Program-made: the position numbers and the translations under genes
Shown: positions 43,354-51,570 of the stretch, in pieces
How the letters are laid out: every line of letters starts with the position of its first letter
Numbering within the stretch: position 1 is the stretch's first letter
DNA from: Chryseobacterium elymi
GTDB taxonomy: Bacteria > Bacteroidota > Bacteroidia > Flavobacteriales > Weeksellaceae
Reading direction: 5' to 3'
Length of the DNA: 64,000 bases
Assembly (NCBI RefSeq): GCF_003385495.1
Contig: NZ_QNUH01000018.1
Span: 16,732-80,731, forward strand
The notes under the pieces: generated by a model
The model's database searches: none
What the model was told of the DNA's origin: nothing
The model's input: the letters and a program-made list of their open reading frames with translations, nothing else

Positions 43354-44733
43354 ATGGCCGATTTATTACTCTACAATAAACATCTTCTCTGGCGTGCCGG
43401 TTTCGGACCGGGAATTAACCAGATTGGTGACCTTAAAAACAAGAGTATAAAATTGTGGGCTGATGATTTATTTAAAGAAGAGAACTTTACAGAAATTAAT
43501 TACGATACACCCGACACTTTTATTCAGGAGGATATGATGTCCGGCAAAACCCCGGCAGAACAGAAGAAAGAAATGCAGCGCATAATCAGGCAGCAAAATA
43601 ATGAGCTGAACCTTAATTTTCTGGACAGAATGGTGAACAGCAAAGAGCAAATGAGGGAAAAGATGTCATTTTTCTGGCATGGACACTTTGCATCGAGAAT
43701 CAATAATTCAAAATTTAACAAACAACTCCTCAATACGATCAGGAAGGATGCGCTGGGCAATTTTAAAGATCTTCTCTTCGAAGTGAGCCAGTCGCCGGCA
43801 ATGCTGAGCTTCCTCAACAATCAGCAGAACAAAAAGGGGCATCCGAATGAAAACTTTGCCCGCGAAGTGATGGAATTATTTACTATGGGCAGGGGAAATT
43901 ATACTGAAAAAGATATCAGGGAAGGCGCAAGAGCATTTACAGGCTGGGGCTATGATAAAGAAGGCTACTTTAAGGAGAGAAAAAACCTGCATGATGAAGG
44001 AACCAAAACTTTCCTTGGGAAAACCGGAAATTTCACAGGAACTGATATTTTAAATATTATCCTTGAACAGAAAGCCACAGCCAGGTTTATTACCACAAAA
44101 ATATATAAGTTCTTCGTTAATGAAAATGTAGACAGCAATATTGTTGAACAATTAAGCACCAGCTTCTACAATTCCGGATATGATATCAAAAAGCTCATGT
44201 CCGAAATCTTCTCGAGCTCATGGTTCTATGATAAAAAAAATATCGGGAACAGGATAAAATCGCCTATTGAATTAATAGCCGGAATGATGCGGATGCTTCC
44301 TATGAACATTCAGAATCCGGAAAACCTCATCGTTTATCAGAAGCTTCTGGGACAAATGCTCCTCTACCCGCCGAATGTAGCCGGCTGGCCCAGCGGAAGA
44401 TCATGGATAGACAGCTCTACCCTGATGCTGAGATTGCAGATTCCACAGATATGGTCCGGATTACGCCCCCTAGACTACAGCCCGCGACAGGATGACGACA
44501 TCGACATGGGCATGAAATCCCGTGAAACCACTCTAAACAAATCATTTAAGAATCCCAACATCACGATAGACTGGAACAGGCTGGAAAAAGTATTTGCTGA
44601 TAAAAAATGTGAAGATTATCTGATCCAAAATGCCAAAACCCTTGATATGGATTCCGTAAAGAATTTTTCAGATAAAAGTATAAAGATGAATATCATTAAC
44701 CTGATGTCTACCCCGGAATACCAGTTGTGTTAG
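43354..44733 (+). CDS. DUF1800 domain protein
   Basis: A 459-residue protein. It starts with the DUF1800 opening (HLLWRAGFGPGINQI), then REKMSFFWHGHFASR, NENFAREVMELFTMGRGNYTEKDIREGARAFTGWGYD, and PPNVAGWPSGRSWID near the end, all typical of this family. No signal peptide is visible. It is followed by a DUF1501 gene, its usual partner in Bacteroidota and Planctomycetes, so the two likely work together in an unknown process. Confidence 0.9.
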   Translation: MADLLLYNKHLLWRAGFGPGINQIGDLKNKSIKLWADDLFKEENFTEINYDTPDTFIQEDMMSGKTPAEQKKEMQRIIRQQNNELNLNFLDRMVNSKEQMREKMSFFWHGHFASRINNSKFNKQLLNTIRKDALGNFKDLLFEVSQSPAMLSFLNNQQNKKGHPNENFAREVMELFTMGRGNYTEKDIREGARAFTGWGYDKEGYFKERKNLHDEGTKTFLGKTGNFTGTDILNIILEQKATARFITTKIYKFFVNENVDSNIVEQLSTSFYNSGYDIKKLMSEIFSSSWFYDKKNIGNRIKSPIELIAGMMRMLPMNIQNPENLIVYQKLLGQMLLYPPNVAGWPSGRSWIDSSTLMLRLQIPQIWSGLRPLDYSPRQDDDIDMGMKSRETTLNKSFKNPNITIDWNRLEKVFADKKCEDYLIQNAKTLDMDSVKNFSDKSIKMNIINLMSTPEYQLC

Positions 44734-44895
44734 GTGGCAGATGTTAGGTTGCAGGTAGCAGCTAATAGTAACCGTCGTTTGGCGCTGCAACTTTTGATTT
44801 ATTATTTTAAATATTGATATGAGGCTCAAAATATTTGCAAAATTGAGATTAAGTCCTGCAACCTGCTATCTGCAACCTTTAACCTAAAAAACAAA
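44734..44895. repeat. intergenic inverted repeat between the DUF1800 and DUF1501 genes
   Basis: GGTTGCAGGTAGCAGC (near 44743-44762) is mirrored by CTGCTATCTGCAACC about 100 bases later, so the gap can fold into a long stem. Such TTGCAGGTAGCAG runs look like a dispersed repeat. It may reduce polar expression of the second gene. Confidence 0.55.
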
Positions 44896-44897
44896 TT

Positions 44898-46082
44898 ATG
44901 TTAATCAAAAGAAGAGAATTCCTCAAGATAAGTTCATTGGCTACCGCATCGCTTATGATGCCCAATTTTCTGAAAGCAATGACATTGGATGAAGCCTTAG
45001 TGCCCAATCAGAAAATCCTTGTAGTATTACAGTTTACAGGCGGAAATGACGGTCTGAATACCATCATTCCGGCAAAAAACGATATTTATTTTAAAGAAAG
45101 AAACAGTATTGCCATCAAAGATTCCTTACCGCTTAATGATGAAACGGGAATCAATCCGGCACTCTCCTATTTCAAGGAACTTTTCGATAACGGTGAACTT
45201 TCGGTGATAAATAACGTAGGGTACCCGGATCCTGACAAATCACATTTCAGAAGTATGGATATCTGGCATTCTGCAAGCCGCAGCGATGAATTCCTGGAAA
45301 CAGGCTGGTTGGGTCGTTTTCTGGATGAAGAATGCTACCGCTGCGAACATCCCACGCAGGCTTTGGAAGTTGATGATATGCTGAGTCTGGCACTGAAAGG
45401 AGAAAATAATAAGGCATTTGCCTTTAAAGATCCCAAAAGGCTTTATCAGACCAGTCAGGAGAAGTATTTCAAATCTCTGTATGACCACCATCATGATGAT
45501 GAAACGGTTTCCTATTTATATCAGACTCTTGGGTCTACTATTAATAATGCAGATTATATTTTTGAAAAAAGTAAGTCAAAAAAAACAGATCAGACCTATC
45601 CGAATTCACAACTGGGTAAGGATTTTAAAACTGTAGCTTCTCTGATTAAATCTGATATTAATACGCAGGTATATTATCTTTCCGTGGGAAGTTTTGACAC
45701 CCATGTGAATCAGAATGACAGGCAGAAAAAGCTCTTCAGTGACATCAATGAAGCAGTAAAATCTTTTGTAACCGACCTGAAAAGCAATGGAATTTTTGAA
45801 AATGTGCTGTTAATGACTTTTTCAGAATTTGGAAGAAGGGTTGCCCAAAATGCCAGCAATGGAACGGATCACGGGACAGCTAATCAAATGTTTTTTATAA
45901 GCGGAGGTCTTAAAAAGAAAGGACTCCTGAATGCACTTCCCAATCTGCAAAAACTGAATGAAGGGGATCTGATTTATACAGAAGACTTCAGAAAAGTCTA
46001 TGCTACGATTCTGAAAAACTGGCTTAAAGCGGATTCTTCAAAGGTATTGGGCTGGAAGAACGGGATCTATGATTTTATATAA
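44898..46082 (+). CDS. DUF1501 domain protein with Tat-like leader
   Basis: A 394-residue protein of the DUF1501 (sulfatase-fold) family: KILVVLQFTGGNDGLNTIIPAKND near the start, DPDKSHFRSMDIWHSAS, YYLSVGSFDTHVNQNDRQKKLF, VLLMTFSEFGRRVAQNASNGTDHGTANQMFFISG. The N terminus KRREFLKISSLATASLMM is a twin-arginine-type export signal (RREFLK). It is coupled by position to the DUF1800 gene. Confidence 0.9.
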   Translation: MLIKRREFLKISSLATASLMMPNFLKAMTLDEALVPNQKILVVLQFTGGNDGLNTIIPAKNDIYFKERNSIAIKDSLPLNDETGINPALSYFKELFDNGELSVINNVGYPDPDKSHFRSMDIWHSASRSDEFLETGWLGRFLDEECYRCEHPTQALEVDDMLSLALKGENNKAFAFKDPKRLYQTSQEKYFKSLYDHHHDDETVSYLYQTLGSTINNADYIFEKSKSKKTDQTYPNSQLGKDFKTVASLIKSDINTQVYYLSVGSFDTHVNQNDRQKKLFSDINEAVKSFVTDLKSNGIFENVLLMTFSEFGRRVAQNASNGTDHGTANQMFFISGGLKKKGLLNALPNLQKLNEGDLIYTEDFRKVYATILKNWLKADSSKVLGWKNGIYDFI

Positions 46083-46262
46083 TTGAATCTAAATAAAACT
46101 GCCACCCTGATTGTATTAATCAAAATGACAGTTGATTAAATTTTACAGGTTTTTGTGTCTGTAAAATTTGGACATCGTAATGGTTTTTTATTATTTTGAA
46201 ATCTCTCGCAGATTTTGCAGATGCCGCAGATGTTTGCGTTTTATTTGCATTACTTTGTTTTT
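46083..46262. repeat. convergent gap with dispersed-repeat copy
   Basis: Bases 46201-46232 read ATCTCTCGCAGATTTTGCAG then ATGCCGCAGATG, the reverse-strand form of the AATCTGCGAGAGA element. No ORF and no clear terminator. Confidence 0.45.
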
Positions 46263-48020
46263 TTACTGCTTGAAGACTTTTATGAAGCTATCTTTTTCAA
46301 GCATTTCCAGTGAGAAATCGAAGTCGGCTTCCGCTTTTTCTGTTGTAATCTCTGCTCCAAGCTCTTTTACAAGCTCATTGAAAGACATAGCTTCGTACCA
46401 TTGCTGATACAATGCAGTTGTTGCCATCATGGAAACCTGATTATTTCCTGAAACATGAGAATGTCCGGCTCCGAAATTCAATAGTACGAAACATTGTTTT
46501 TCGTTTTTTGCCACCAGCATTCCCAGAATCATTTGCTTCTGAACAGAGTTACATCTGGCTTCAGCAAAGAGACTGTCAGGATTCATCATATAGTTGTAGG
46601 AAATGTTATCTCCTTTTCCGACAACGATTTTATATCCGCAATCTGCATTTCCGCTGAAAACATTATTCATAACAAGTGTTGGAGTACACAGTCCTTTATT
46701 GGCATAAAGATATTCAACAGCACCGTTAGGAGCGGAAGTCATATCTCCTGAATACATCAATTGTCCGTCACCATGATTATAAGCAGCATTCCAACCTATT
46801 TTTCCGGAGATATTTAATCCTGAAAGGTCAAGGTCACGGGCACCCCATCGATCTTCCCAATAAATACCTACGGCCAGTCTGTCGCCATAAAAACGGGTAC
46901 CGGTAGGAATATTTCCAACAAACATTTTTTCGGAAGTGGGTAATGCAAATTCTACATTCTCCGGGAAATAGAATTTCTTTCCGGATAAGTTATCATATTT
47001 CAGTTTCAGATAATCCAGAATAAAATCATAGTTGAATTGATTCACATAAGTTTCTTTACCTTTTTTCACCCAGGATTTTCCGTTTCGGACTCTGTAAACA
47101 AAAGTATCCTGGCCATACATTCTCGAATAACATGCTGACAATGCTTTGAATAATGCAAACGGTGTTGCATTTTCCAGCCAGTGCCAATCACTGTTTTCCA
47201 GCAATGTATTCGTAGCATCATTCAAAGGATTTGAAATCAATGGCTTATGATGTACTTTAGACAGCTTCGAAATTTTATTGATGGCTTTCGGAGCTCTGTT
47301 TTTATAAGCAAGAAATAACGGCTTGAACCTGTTAAAAATTTCCGCCAGTTTTTCCAGCCCGAAACTTTCAAAGAGATACGTTGGATTGAATTTACTTTGC
47401 TTGATTAAATCAATCAAATCATCACTTTTAATTAAAAGCGTAGTATTGGTCGTTTTGTAAATAACATAACGGAAAAACTCAACAGGATTTTCAGGATAGA
47501 TATCGTACAGATCGGCTATTTTTATAACAGCTTCCTTATTTCTGATGTTTTCTTTTCCCGTAAAATCATATTTCAGCTCTGTATGTAAAATATAAAGCAA
47601 TTCATCAATAGTTTCTTCTTTTAAAGCAATTCCTGATCTCAAAAGAGAAAGGCACTTTTCCTGCATCTCTTCTGCAGTATAGGCTTTAATTACTTTAAAA
47701 ACCAGCTTCATATCAGGAACATTCAGTATTTCAGCAGGGATATAAATTTCACTCTGAAAATCGCTTCCATATGTTGAAATATAATGTCTGATCTGTTCAA
47801 AAAACAAATCGATTCTGGAGGTATTTTTTATTTTATCCCAGGATTTATGAAAAGTTTTATTCAAATCATTTCCATTTAATTTTTCCTTTGCATAATAAGA
47901 AATGATCTCATTTTTTGCCCATAGTGCATCAGGTTCAATGATAAAACCGTCATTAGAAACAAATGGCTCTGCATCCGATTCCTTAGCTAATACAGCATTG
48001 AATAATTTTAGTGTTTTCAT
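46263..48020 (-). CDS. uncharacterised 585-residue protein downstream of the rtcB / tRNA-like RNA array
   Basis: No family name recognised. The N-terminal 280 residues are helical, with many short repeats and a basic patch (FNRFKPLFLAYKNRAPKAINKISKLSKVHHKPL, about 236-268) suited to RNA binding. After a middle part (RVRNGKSWVKKG; FALPTSEKMFVGNIPTGTRF) the C-terminal third is beta-rich: GARDLDLSGLNISGKIGWN, QLMYSGDMTSAPNGAVEYLY and GYKIVVGKGDN, vaguely like a TerD-type sandwich. It occupies the place held by Ro/Rsr (TROVE) proteins next to Y RNAs and rtcB in other bacteria, but I see no vWA/MIDAS DxSxS motif. Its ATG lies 21 bases after the last hairpin, so it is probably cotranscribed with the RNAs. 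Confidence 0.7.
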   Translation of the reverse strand: MKTLKLFNAVLAKESDAEPFVSNDGFIIEPDALWAKNEIISYYAKEKLNGNDLNKTFHKSWDKIKNTSRIDLFFEQIRHYISTYGSDFQSEIYIPAEILNVPDMKLVFKVIKAYTAEEMQEKCLSLLRSGIALKEETIDELLYILHTELKYDFTGKENIRNKEAVIKIADLYDIYPENPVEFFRYVIYKTTNTTLLIKSDDLIDLIKQSKFNPTYLFESFGLEKLAEIFNRFKPLFLAYKNRAPKAINKISKLSKVHHKPLISNPLNDATNTLLENSDWHWLENATPFALFKALSACYSRMYGQDTFVYRVRNGKSWVKKGKETYVNQFNYDFILDYLKLKYDNLSGKKFYFPENVEFALPTSEKMFVGNIPTGTRFYGDRLAVGIYWEDRWGARDLDLSGLNISGKIGWNAAYNHGDGQLMYSGDMTSAPNGAVEYLYANKGLCTPTLVMNNVFSGNADCGYKIVVGKGDNISYNYMMNPDSLFAEARCNSVQKQMILGMLVAKNEKQCFVLLNFGAGHSHVSGNNQVSMMATTALYQQWYEAMSFNELVKELGAEITTEKAEADFDFSLEMLEKDSFIKVFKQ

Positions 48021-48040
48021 TGTTTTTAATTTTAAAAATA

Positions 48041-48203
48041 AGTGAGGAGTAGGTTCATTAAAAGTGAAGTGTATAGGAACTCCTTTTACCTATAGTTTAT
48101 AAAAAGCGGGGAGTAATTTATCCAAAAAATATAGGAACTCCCTTTGCCTTATCATTTGTAAAAAGGCGGAAAGTAAGTCTGAAATATAGGAACTTTCTTT
48201 GCC
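48041..48203 (-). ncRNA. array of three tandem structured RNA hairpins with covarying stems
   Basis: Minus-strand order: H1 48203-48165, H2 48148-48105, H3 48090-48041. Each reads GGY-AAA-stem-TCCTATA-loop-stem-C-RCY. The 6-bp stems are GAAAGT/ACTTTC, GGGAGT/ACTCCC and AGGAGT/ACTCCT: every substitution on one side is matched on the other. The lower 3-bp stems are GGC/GCC, GGC/GCT and GGT/ACT, again compatible. The AAA opposite single C asymmetric loop and the TCCTATA at the start of the apical loop are invariant, while the rest of each loop differs in length and sequence. This is strong evidence of selected RNA structure. It lies between the tRNA-like element and the 585-residue protein gene. 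Confidence 0.8.
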
Positions 48204-48261
48204 TTCAATTTTTTTAACATATGAAAATGACTGATATGAATATAAGCATTTTCTTTGTTTG

Positions 48262-48372
48262 AGGAGCAGACAGGACTCGAACCTGTGACACACAATCTTG
48301 GCGATTTATAGGAACTTTTTTTGCCTGCGGCGAAAAGTAATTTTGTTGCTCTACCATCTGAGCTACTGCCCC
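48262..48372 (-). ncRNA. tRNA-like RNA with a hairpin inserted in the anticodon arm
   Basis: Minus strand: acceptor strand GGGGCAG (48372-48366) pairs with CTGCTCC (48269-48263). T8-A9, D arm GCTC-AGATGGTA-GAGC, and T arm ACAGG-TTCGAGT-CCTGT are all canonical, with a five-base variable region. The anticodon arm is replaced: a weak stem ACAA/TTGT encloses a long insert that makes the element 110 instead of about 72 bases. The insert holds ACTTTT-C-GCC, loop GCA, GGC-AAA-AAAAGT (48338-48314) followed by TCCTATA. These are the same parts as in the three downstream hairpins but in circularly permuted order. No CCA is encoded. It resembles the tRNA-mimicking Y RNAs (YrlA) near rtcB, or a tRNA with an intron-like insert. 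Confidence 0.8.
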
Positions 48373-48444
48373 TGCCGTTATGAAAAAAGTTTTCATTAAC
48401 CTTACAGGCTTTTATACCCGCAAGGTTTGGTTATTAGTTCTTAT

Positions 48445-48477
48445 AAACCTTATAGGTTTTGAAAACCTATAAGGTTT
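48445..48477. repeat. palindromic AAACCTTATAGGTTT element, two inverted copies
   Basis: AAACCTTATAGGTTTT then GAAAACCTATAAGGTTT: each half is itself near-palindromic and the two form a 16-bp stem. It stands 18 bases past the rtcB stop but lacks a T run. A single copy is at 2714. Confidence 0.65.
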
Positions 48478-48494
48478 GAATATTATATTAATAA

Positions 48495-49889
48495 TTATGC
48501 TTTTCTGAATTTCTTTTTTTTCTTCCACGGCGCATTTTTTCCCACATCACCTGCCATGATACATCCGTAAGGCATCACCTCATCCAGGACTTCGCAAAGT
48601 CCATATTCCTCAATCTGTACTCTTACGTTTTTGGCACTTTTATAAGCGCTTGGCAGTTCGGAAATATCAATTTCATTGGAGAAAAAACGGATATCTAATC
48701 CTTGAGTTTCCTCATCGAAGATTTCTTCAATCGTTTTATGGGCCAATGATCTTTTATGCTGTGTTCTGCTGAAATTTCTTCCGGCTCCATGAGGGGCAAA
48801 ACCCAGATTTCTCCCGTTAGTTTTTCCCTGAACAATTAAAACTGGTTCTGACATGTTCAGCGGAATCAGTCTTGGTCCTGTGATATCCGGCATAAATTTA
48901 TCATCCAACGGAGTGGCTCCTTTTGCATGATAAAACAGATCACCGTCTCTGAAAACAAAATTATGTTCGTTCCAGTATCTATCCTGTTTTTCCGTTCCGA
49001 GTTTATTTAGAACCGCATCATGAATATTCGTATGGTTTTCCTTCGTCCATGTTCTGATCAACTGTAGAGCTTCCCAATAGGCTTGCCCTTCTTCCGTATC
49101 GAAAGGAATCCATGCATTTTCTCTCAGTGTTTCAGGGGAAATATCCTGTCTGAAACGGTTGGCCACCTTCATCCCTTTATCGTAAAGAGCAGCACCCGGA
49201 GCTCTTGAACCGTGATGGGTAACTAACATGGTATTTCCTGTATTTTTGGACTTCCCGACAAACAGGAAATGGTTTCCGTCTCCCTGGGTTCCCATATGAG
49301 AACGGGCAATGCTGATTAATTTTTCATCATTTAGGAAATAGTTTTCCCTGAACGCATCCATCAGCTCCTGGGACATCGGCATCTGCTCACCTCTTGGTCT
49401 TCCTCCGTATCCGAAATGCGTCACTGAATGGGCTGCATCCAATACTTCTTTAGGATCGGCATCTCCAAAATCAGTCAGCATTACAGAACAACAGATATCT
49501 GCGCTATGAAATCCGGGATGGATTGCGTTTTTGGCAACCACCACTCCACCTACCGGAATCAGTCCTTCCGGTCCTGTAGGACAGGCATCAGGCATCAGGG
49601 CACCCGTAGTCAGCGTTGGTGTTTTCATTAAGACCTTCATCGTATTGATCACTTTTTCCACGTTATCAGTTTCACTTTCGTGCTCAGCTCTGATGTTAAT
49701 GATAAAATCTTTCGCAGTTTCATGAAGCGGAATAATATCCGACTGTTTGAACTGGTCCAGATATTCTCTGATCTGAATTTCGTCCAGATTATTTTCATTG
49801 ATATAGTTAATAGCATCTTTAAACCATTTGGCTGGTCTGTATCCTAATTCAATTAAGTGATTTCCGTTAAATTCCATTTGTCTTTTCAT
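48495..49889 (-). CDS. rtcB: RtcB-type RNA ligase
   Basis: GTP- and Mn-dependent ligase joining RNA 2',3'-cyclic phosphate or 3'-phosphate ends to 5'-OH ends. 464 residues from the ATG at 49889 (MKRQMEFNGNHLIELGY); the frame upstream crosses the promoter motif and is rejected. Metal and active-site blocks: HPGFHSADICCSVM, GTQGDGNHFLFVG, THHGSRAPG, FYHAKGATPLDD and the guanylated histidine in FAPHGAGRNFSR. The lysine-rich tail (WKKKKKFRKA) is notable. Followed on the same strand by the tRNA-like RNA; upstream is a motif shared with rlaP1. Confidence 0.96.
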   Translation of the reverse strand: MKRQMEFNGNHLIELGYRPAKWFKDAINYINENNLDEIQIREYLDQFKQSDIIPLHETAKDFIINIRAEHESETDNVEKVINTMKVLMKTPTLTTGALMPDACPTGPEGLIPVGGVVVAKNAIHPGFHSADICCSVMLTDFGDADPKEVLDAAHSVTHFGYGGRPRGEQMPMSQELMDAFRENYFLNDEKLISIARSHMGTQGDGNHFLFVGKSKNTGNTMLVTHHGSRAPGAALYDKGMKVANRFRQDISPETLRENAWIPFDTEEGQAYWEALQLIRTWTKENHTNIHDAVLNKLGTEKQDRYWNEHNFVFRDGDLFYHAKGATPLDDKFMPDITGPRLIPLNMSEPVLIVQGKTNGRNLGFAPHGAGRNFSRTQHKRSLAHKTIEEIFDEETQGLDIRFFSNEIDISELPSAYKSAKNVRVQIEEYGLCEVLDEVMPYGCIMAGDVGKNAPWKKKKKFRKA

Positions 49890-49898
49890 TTTGATAGT

Positions 49899-49935
49899 GC
49901 AAAGTAATAACACAAGTGCGCAATATTTCTGCGCA
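49899..49935 (-). promoter_or_regulatory. rtcB promoter/operator shared with rlaP1
   Basis: Minus strand: TGCGCA (49935-49930), 7 bases, TGCGCACT (49922-49915), 7 bases, TTACTTTGC (49907-49899). The same elements with the same spacings stand before rlaP1. TTACTTTG is near the -7 consensus, but there is no TTG at -33; the TGCGCA pair takes its place, as expected for an activator-dependent promoter. The expected start is about 7 bases before the ATG. Confidence 0.72.
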
Positions 49936-50010
49936 GATAAAAATATTTTAATTATTTTTGTAAAAAAGGTCAAAAGACCTGTTTATTTTCATTTGATTAA
50001 AATTTAGAAT

Positions 50011-50343
50011 ATGTTATTAGAACAACTAAAAAACAGTCCCGAAACGATTCAGTTCAAAGAGGTCATTGCTTACATCGACGGGCAATATGACTTTACTCCC
50101 ACTTCTTTCAAGAATGGAACTGCAATAAATGAAGCCGGTCAGAATAATGGTTCGTGCAAAGTTTTCAGCTTCGCAAAACTTCAGGGATTGTCAAAAGAGC
50201 ATACCCTTCCTCTTTTTGGAGAATTTTACAGGGAAGATGTCTTAAAAAATCCGGAAGGAACGGATCACCAGAACATCAGAAACTTTATGGAATACGGATG
50301 GGAAGGGATTTATTTTGAAGGAGAAGCATTGAAACAGAAGTAA
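50011..50343 (+). CDS. HopJ type III effector family protein
   Basis: A 110-residue protein: ETIQFKEVIAYIDGQYDFTPTSFKNG at 12-37, NEAGQNNGSCKVFSFAKLQGLS and FGEFYREDVLKNPEGTDHQNIRNFMEYGWEGI. This matches the HopJ family, named after a Pseudomonas syringae effector but common in free-living bacteria without type III secretion. It is divergent from rtcB (121-base gap) and followed by the WYL regulator on the same strand. A link to RNA repair is unproven. Confidence 0.85.
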   Translation: MLLEQLKNSPETIQFKEVIAYIDGQYDFTPTSFKNGTAINEAGQNNGSCKVFSFAKLQGLSKEHTLPLFGEFYREDVLKNPEGTDHQNIRNFMEYGWEGIYFEGEALKQK

Positions 50344-50500
50344 TTATATAGGTCAATTGTGAATTTTGCTTCGCAAGTGAATCATTTTATAAGTCAATGG
50401 TCAATTTTGCTTCGCAAGTGAATGGTTAATTTGAAAAAAAGAATTGACACATTAAAAATTGACTTGCAAAGCAAAATTCACCTGTCACCATTCACCTTTT
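50344..50500. repeat. dispersed AATTTTGCTTCGCAAGT repeat cluster
   Basis: Two direct copies (50350-50387 and 50398-50425) of GTGAATTTTGCTTCGCAAGT-type sequence, and an inverted copy TTGACTTGCAAAGCAAAATTC at 50459. The same unit makes the tandem array at 63.6-64 kb. It covers the first codons of the longer WYL frame, one reason to start that gene at 50527. Confidence 0.7.
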
Positions 50501-50526
50501 CACTATTCAACAAAAAATCACAAAAA

Positions 50527-51552
50527 ATGTCATCCAATAAAAATGCCCTGATCCGCTACAAAACATTAGATAAATGCCTTAAGAATAAATACAGGAAATA
50601 TACGCTAGAAGATCTTATTGATGCGTGTTCTGATGCTTTGTTCGAGTTTGAAGGAAAGGAATCTTATGTAAGCAGACGTACCGTCCAGCTGGATCTGCAG
50701 AATATGCGGAGTGAAAAATTCGGATATGAGGCCCCCATTGAAGTATACGACAGAAAATACTACCGCTACAGTGATCCTGAATACAGCATCCATAATATTT
50801 CTGTAAATGAAAGCGACCTGAAAGCGATGAATAATGCGGTTCAGATCCTGAAACAGTTTAAGGATTTTTCTATGTTCAAAGAGATGAACGGAGTCATTCA
50901 GAAACTGGAGGATTCCATTCATTCCACCGGGCAAAAATCCATCATTCATCTGGATAAGAATGAACAGCTGAAAGGGCTTGAACATATTGATATTCTCTAT
51001 GAAAGCATATCTAACAAAAGGGTGCTCAATATTCTCTACCGCAGCTTTACCGCCCGGGAATCCAGTCATTATGTGGTTCACCCGCAGCTTCTGAAGGAGT
51101 TTAATAACAGGTGGTTCCTGATCTGCCAGTATAAAGGCAAAATGTACAATTTAGCCCTGGACAGAATGGAAAAGATTGATGTGGAGGAAAATATTGAGTA
51201 TATCGATAAAGATCTGGACGGTGATGAATATTTTAAAGATATTGTAGGGGTTACAGTTTCCGAAACGATGGCTCCCAGAAATGTTGTTTTCTTTGTAGAT
51301 TCTTCCAATGCGCCTTATGTAAAAACAAAACCACTTCATAAAAGCCAGGAAATTATAAGCGAAACGGAGGATGGCACATTATTTAAGATCTGCGTACAAA
51401 TTAATTTTGAACTCGAAAGAGTGCTGCTGGGTTTTGGAGAATGTCTGATTGTTCATAAGCCTAGAAAACTGAGGTTAAAGCTTCAGGATAAATTTAGAGC
51501 TGGATGTAAAAACTATGAAAATTTAGAAGTTCCTGATGAGGGGTTGATTTAA
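50527..51552 (+). CDS. WYL-domain transcriptional regulator
   Basis: A 341-residue protein from the ATG at 50527. N-terminal winged helix (RYKTLDKCLKNKYRKYTLEDLIDACSDALFEFEG, SRRTVQLDLQNMRSE; about 8-80), then the WYL domain (NKRVLNILYRSFTARESSHYVVHPQLLKEFNNRWFLICQYKGKMYNLALDRMEKI; about 165-220), which in this class binds nucleic acid fragments or nucleotides, and a C-terminal extension. It sits between rtcB and rlaP1, whose promoters share a conserved TGCGCA motif, so it is the natural candidate to control both, perhaps sensing damaged RNA ends. Confidence 0.9.
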   Translation: MSSNKNALIRYKTLDKCLKNKYRKYTLEDLIDACSDALFEFEGKESYVSRRTVQLDLQNMRSEKFGYEAPIEVYDRKYYRYSDPEYSIHNISVNESDLKAMNNAVQILKQFKDFSMFKEMNGVIQKLEDSIHSTGQKSIIHLDKNEQLKGLEHIDILYESISNKRVLNILYRSFTARESSHYVVHPQLLKEFNNRWFLICQYKGKMYNLALDRMEKIDVEENIEYIDKDLDGDEYFKDIVGVTVSETMAPRNVVFFVDSSNAPYVKTKPLHKSQEIISETEDGTLFKICVQINFELERVLLGFGECLIVHKPRKLRLKLQDKFRAGCKNYENLEVPDEGLI

Positions 51553-51570
51553 TTCTTTCTACATTTTTAA

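Noticed and set aside
46263..48020. A bona fide Ro60/TROVE protein
   Set aside because: Position fits, but I find no vWA MIDAS motif and cannot align the TROVE signature, so only the analogy is reported.
48262..48372. An ordinary tRNA gene
   Set aside because: The anticodon arm is not formed: 31-39 would be A-A, and about 38 extra bases are inserted. No single anticodon can be assigned, so I call it tRNA-like.
48041..48372. Type III toxin-antitoxin RNA repeats (ToxI-like)
   Set aside because: Units differ in length and loop sequence, and the adjacent protein is far larger than ToxN-type toxins with no similarity seen.
49890..49973. Longer RtcB with 28 extra N-terminal residues
   Set aside because: The extension would run over the conserved promoter/operator motif and has no counterpart in RtcB.
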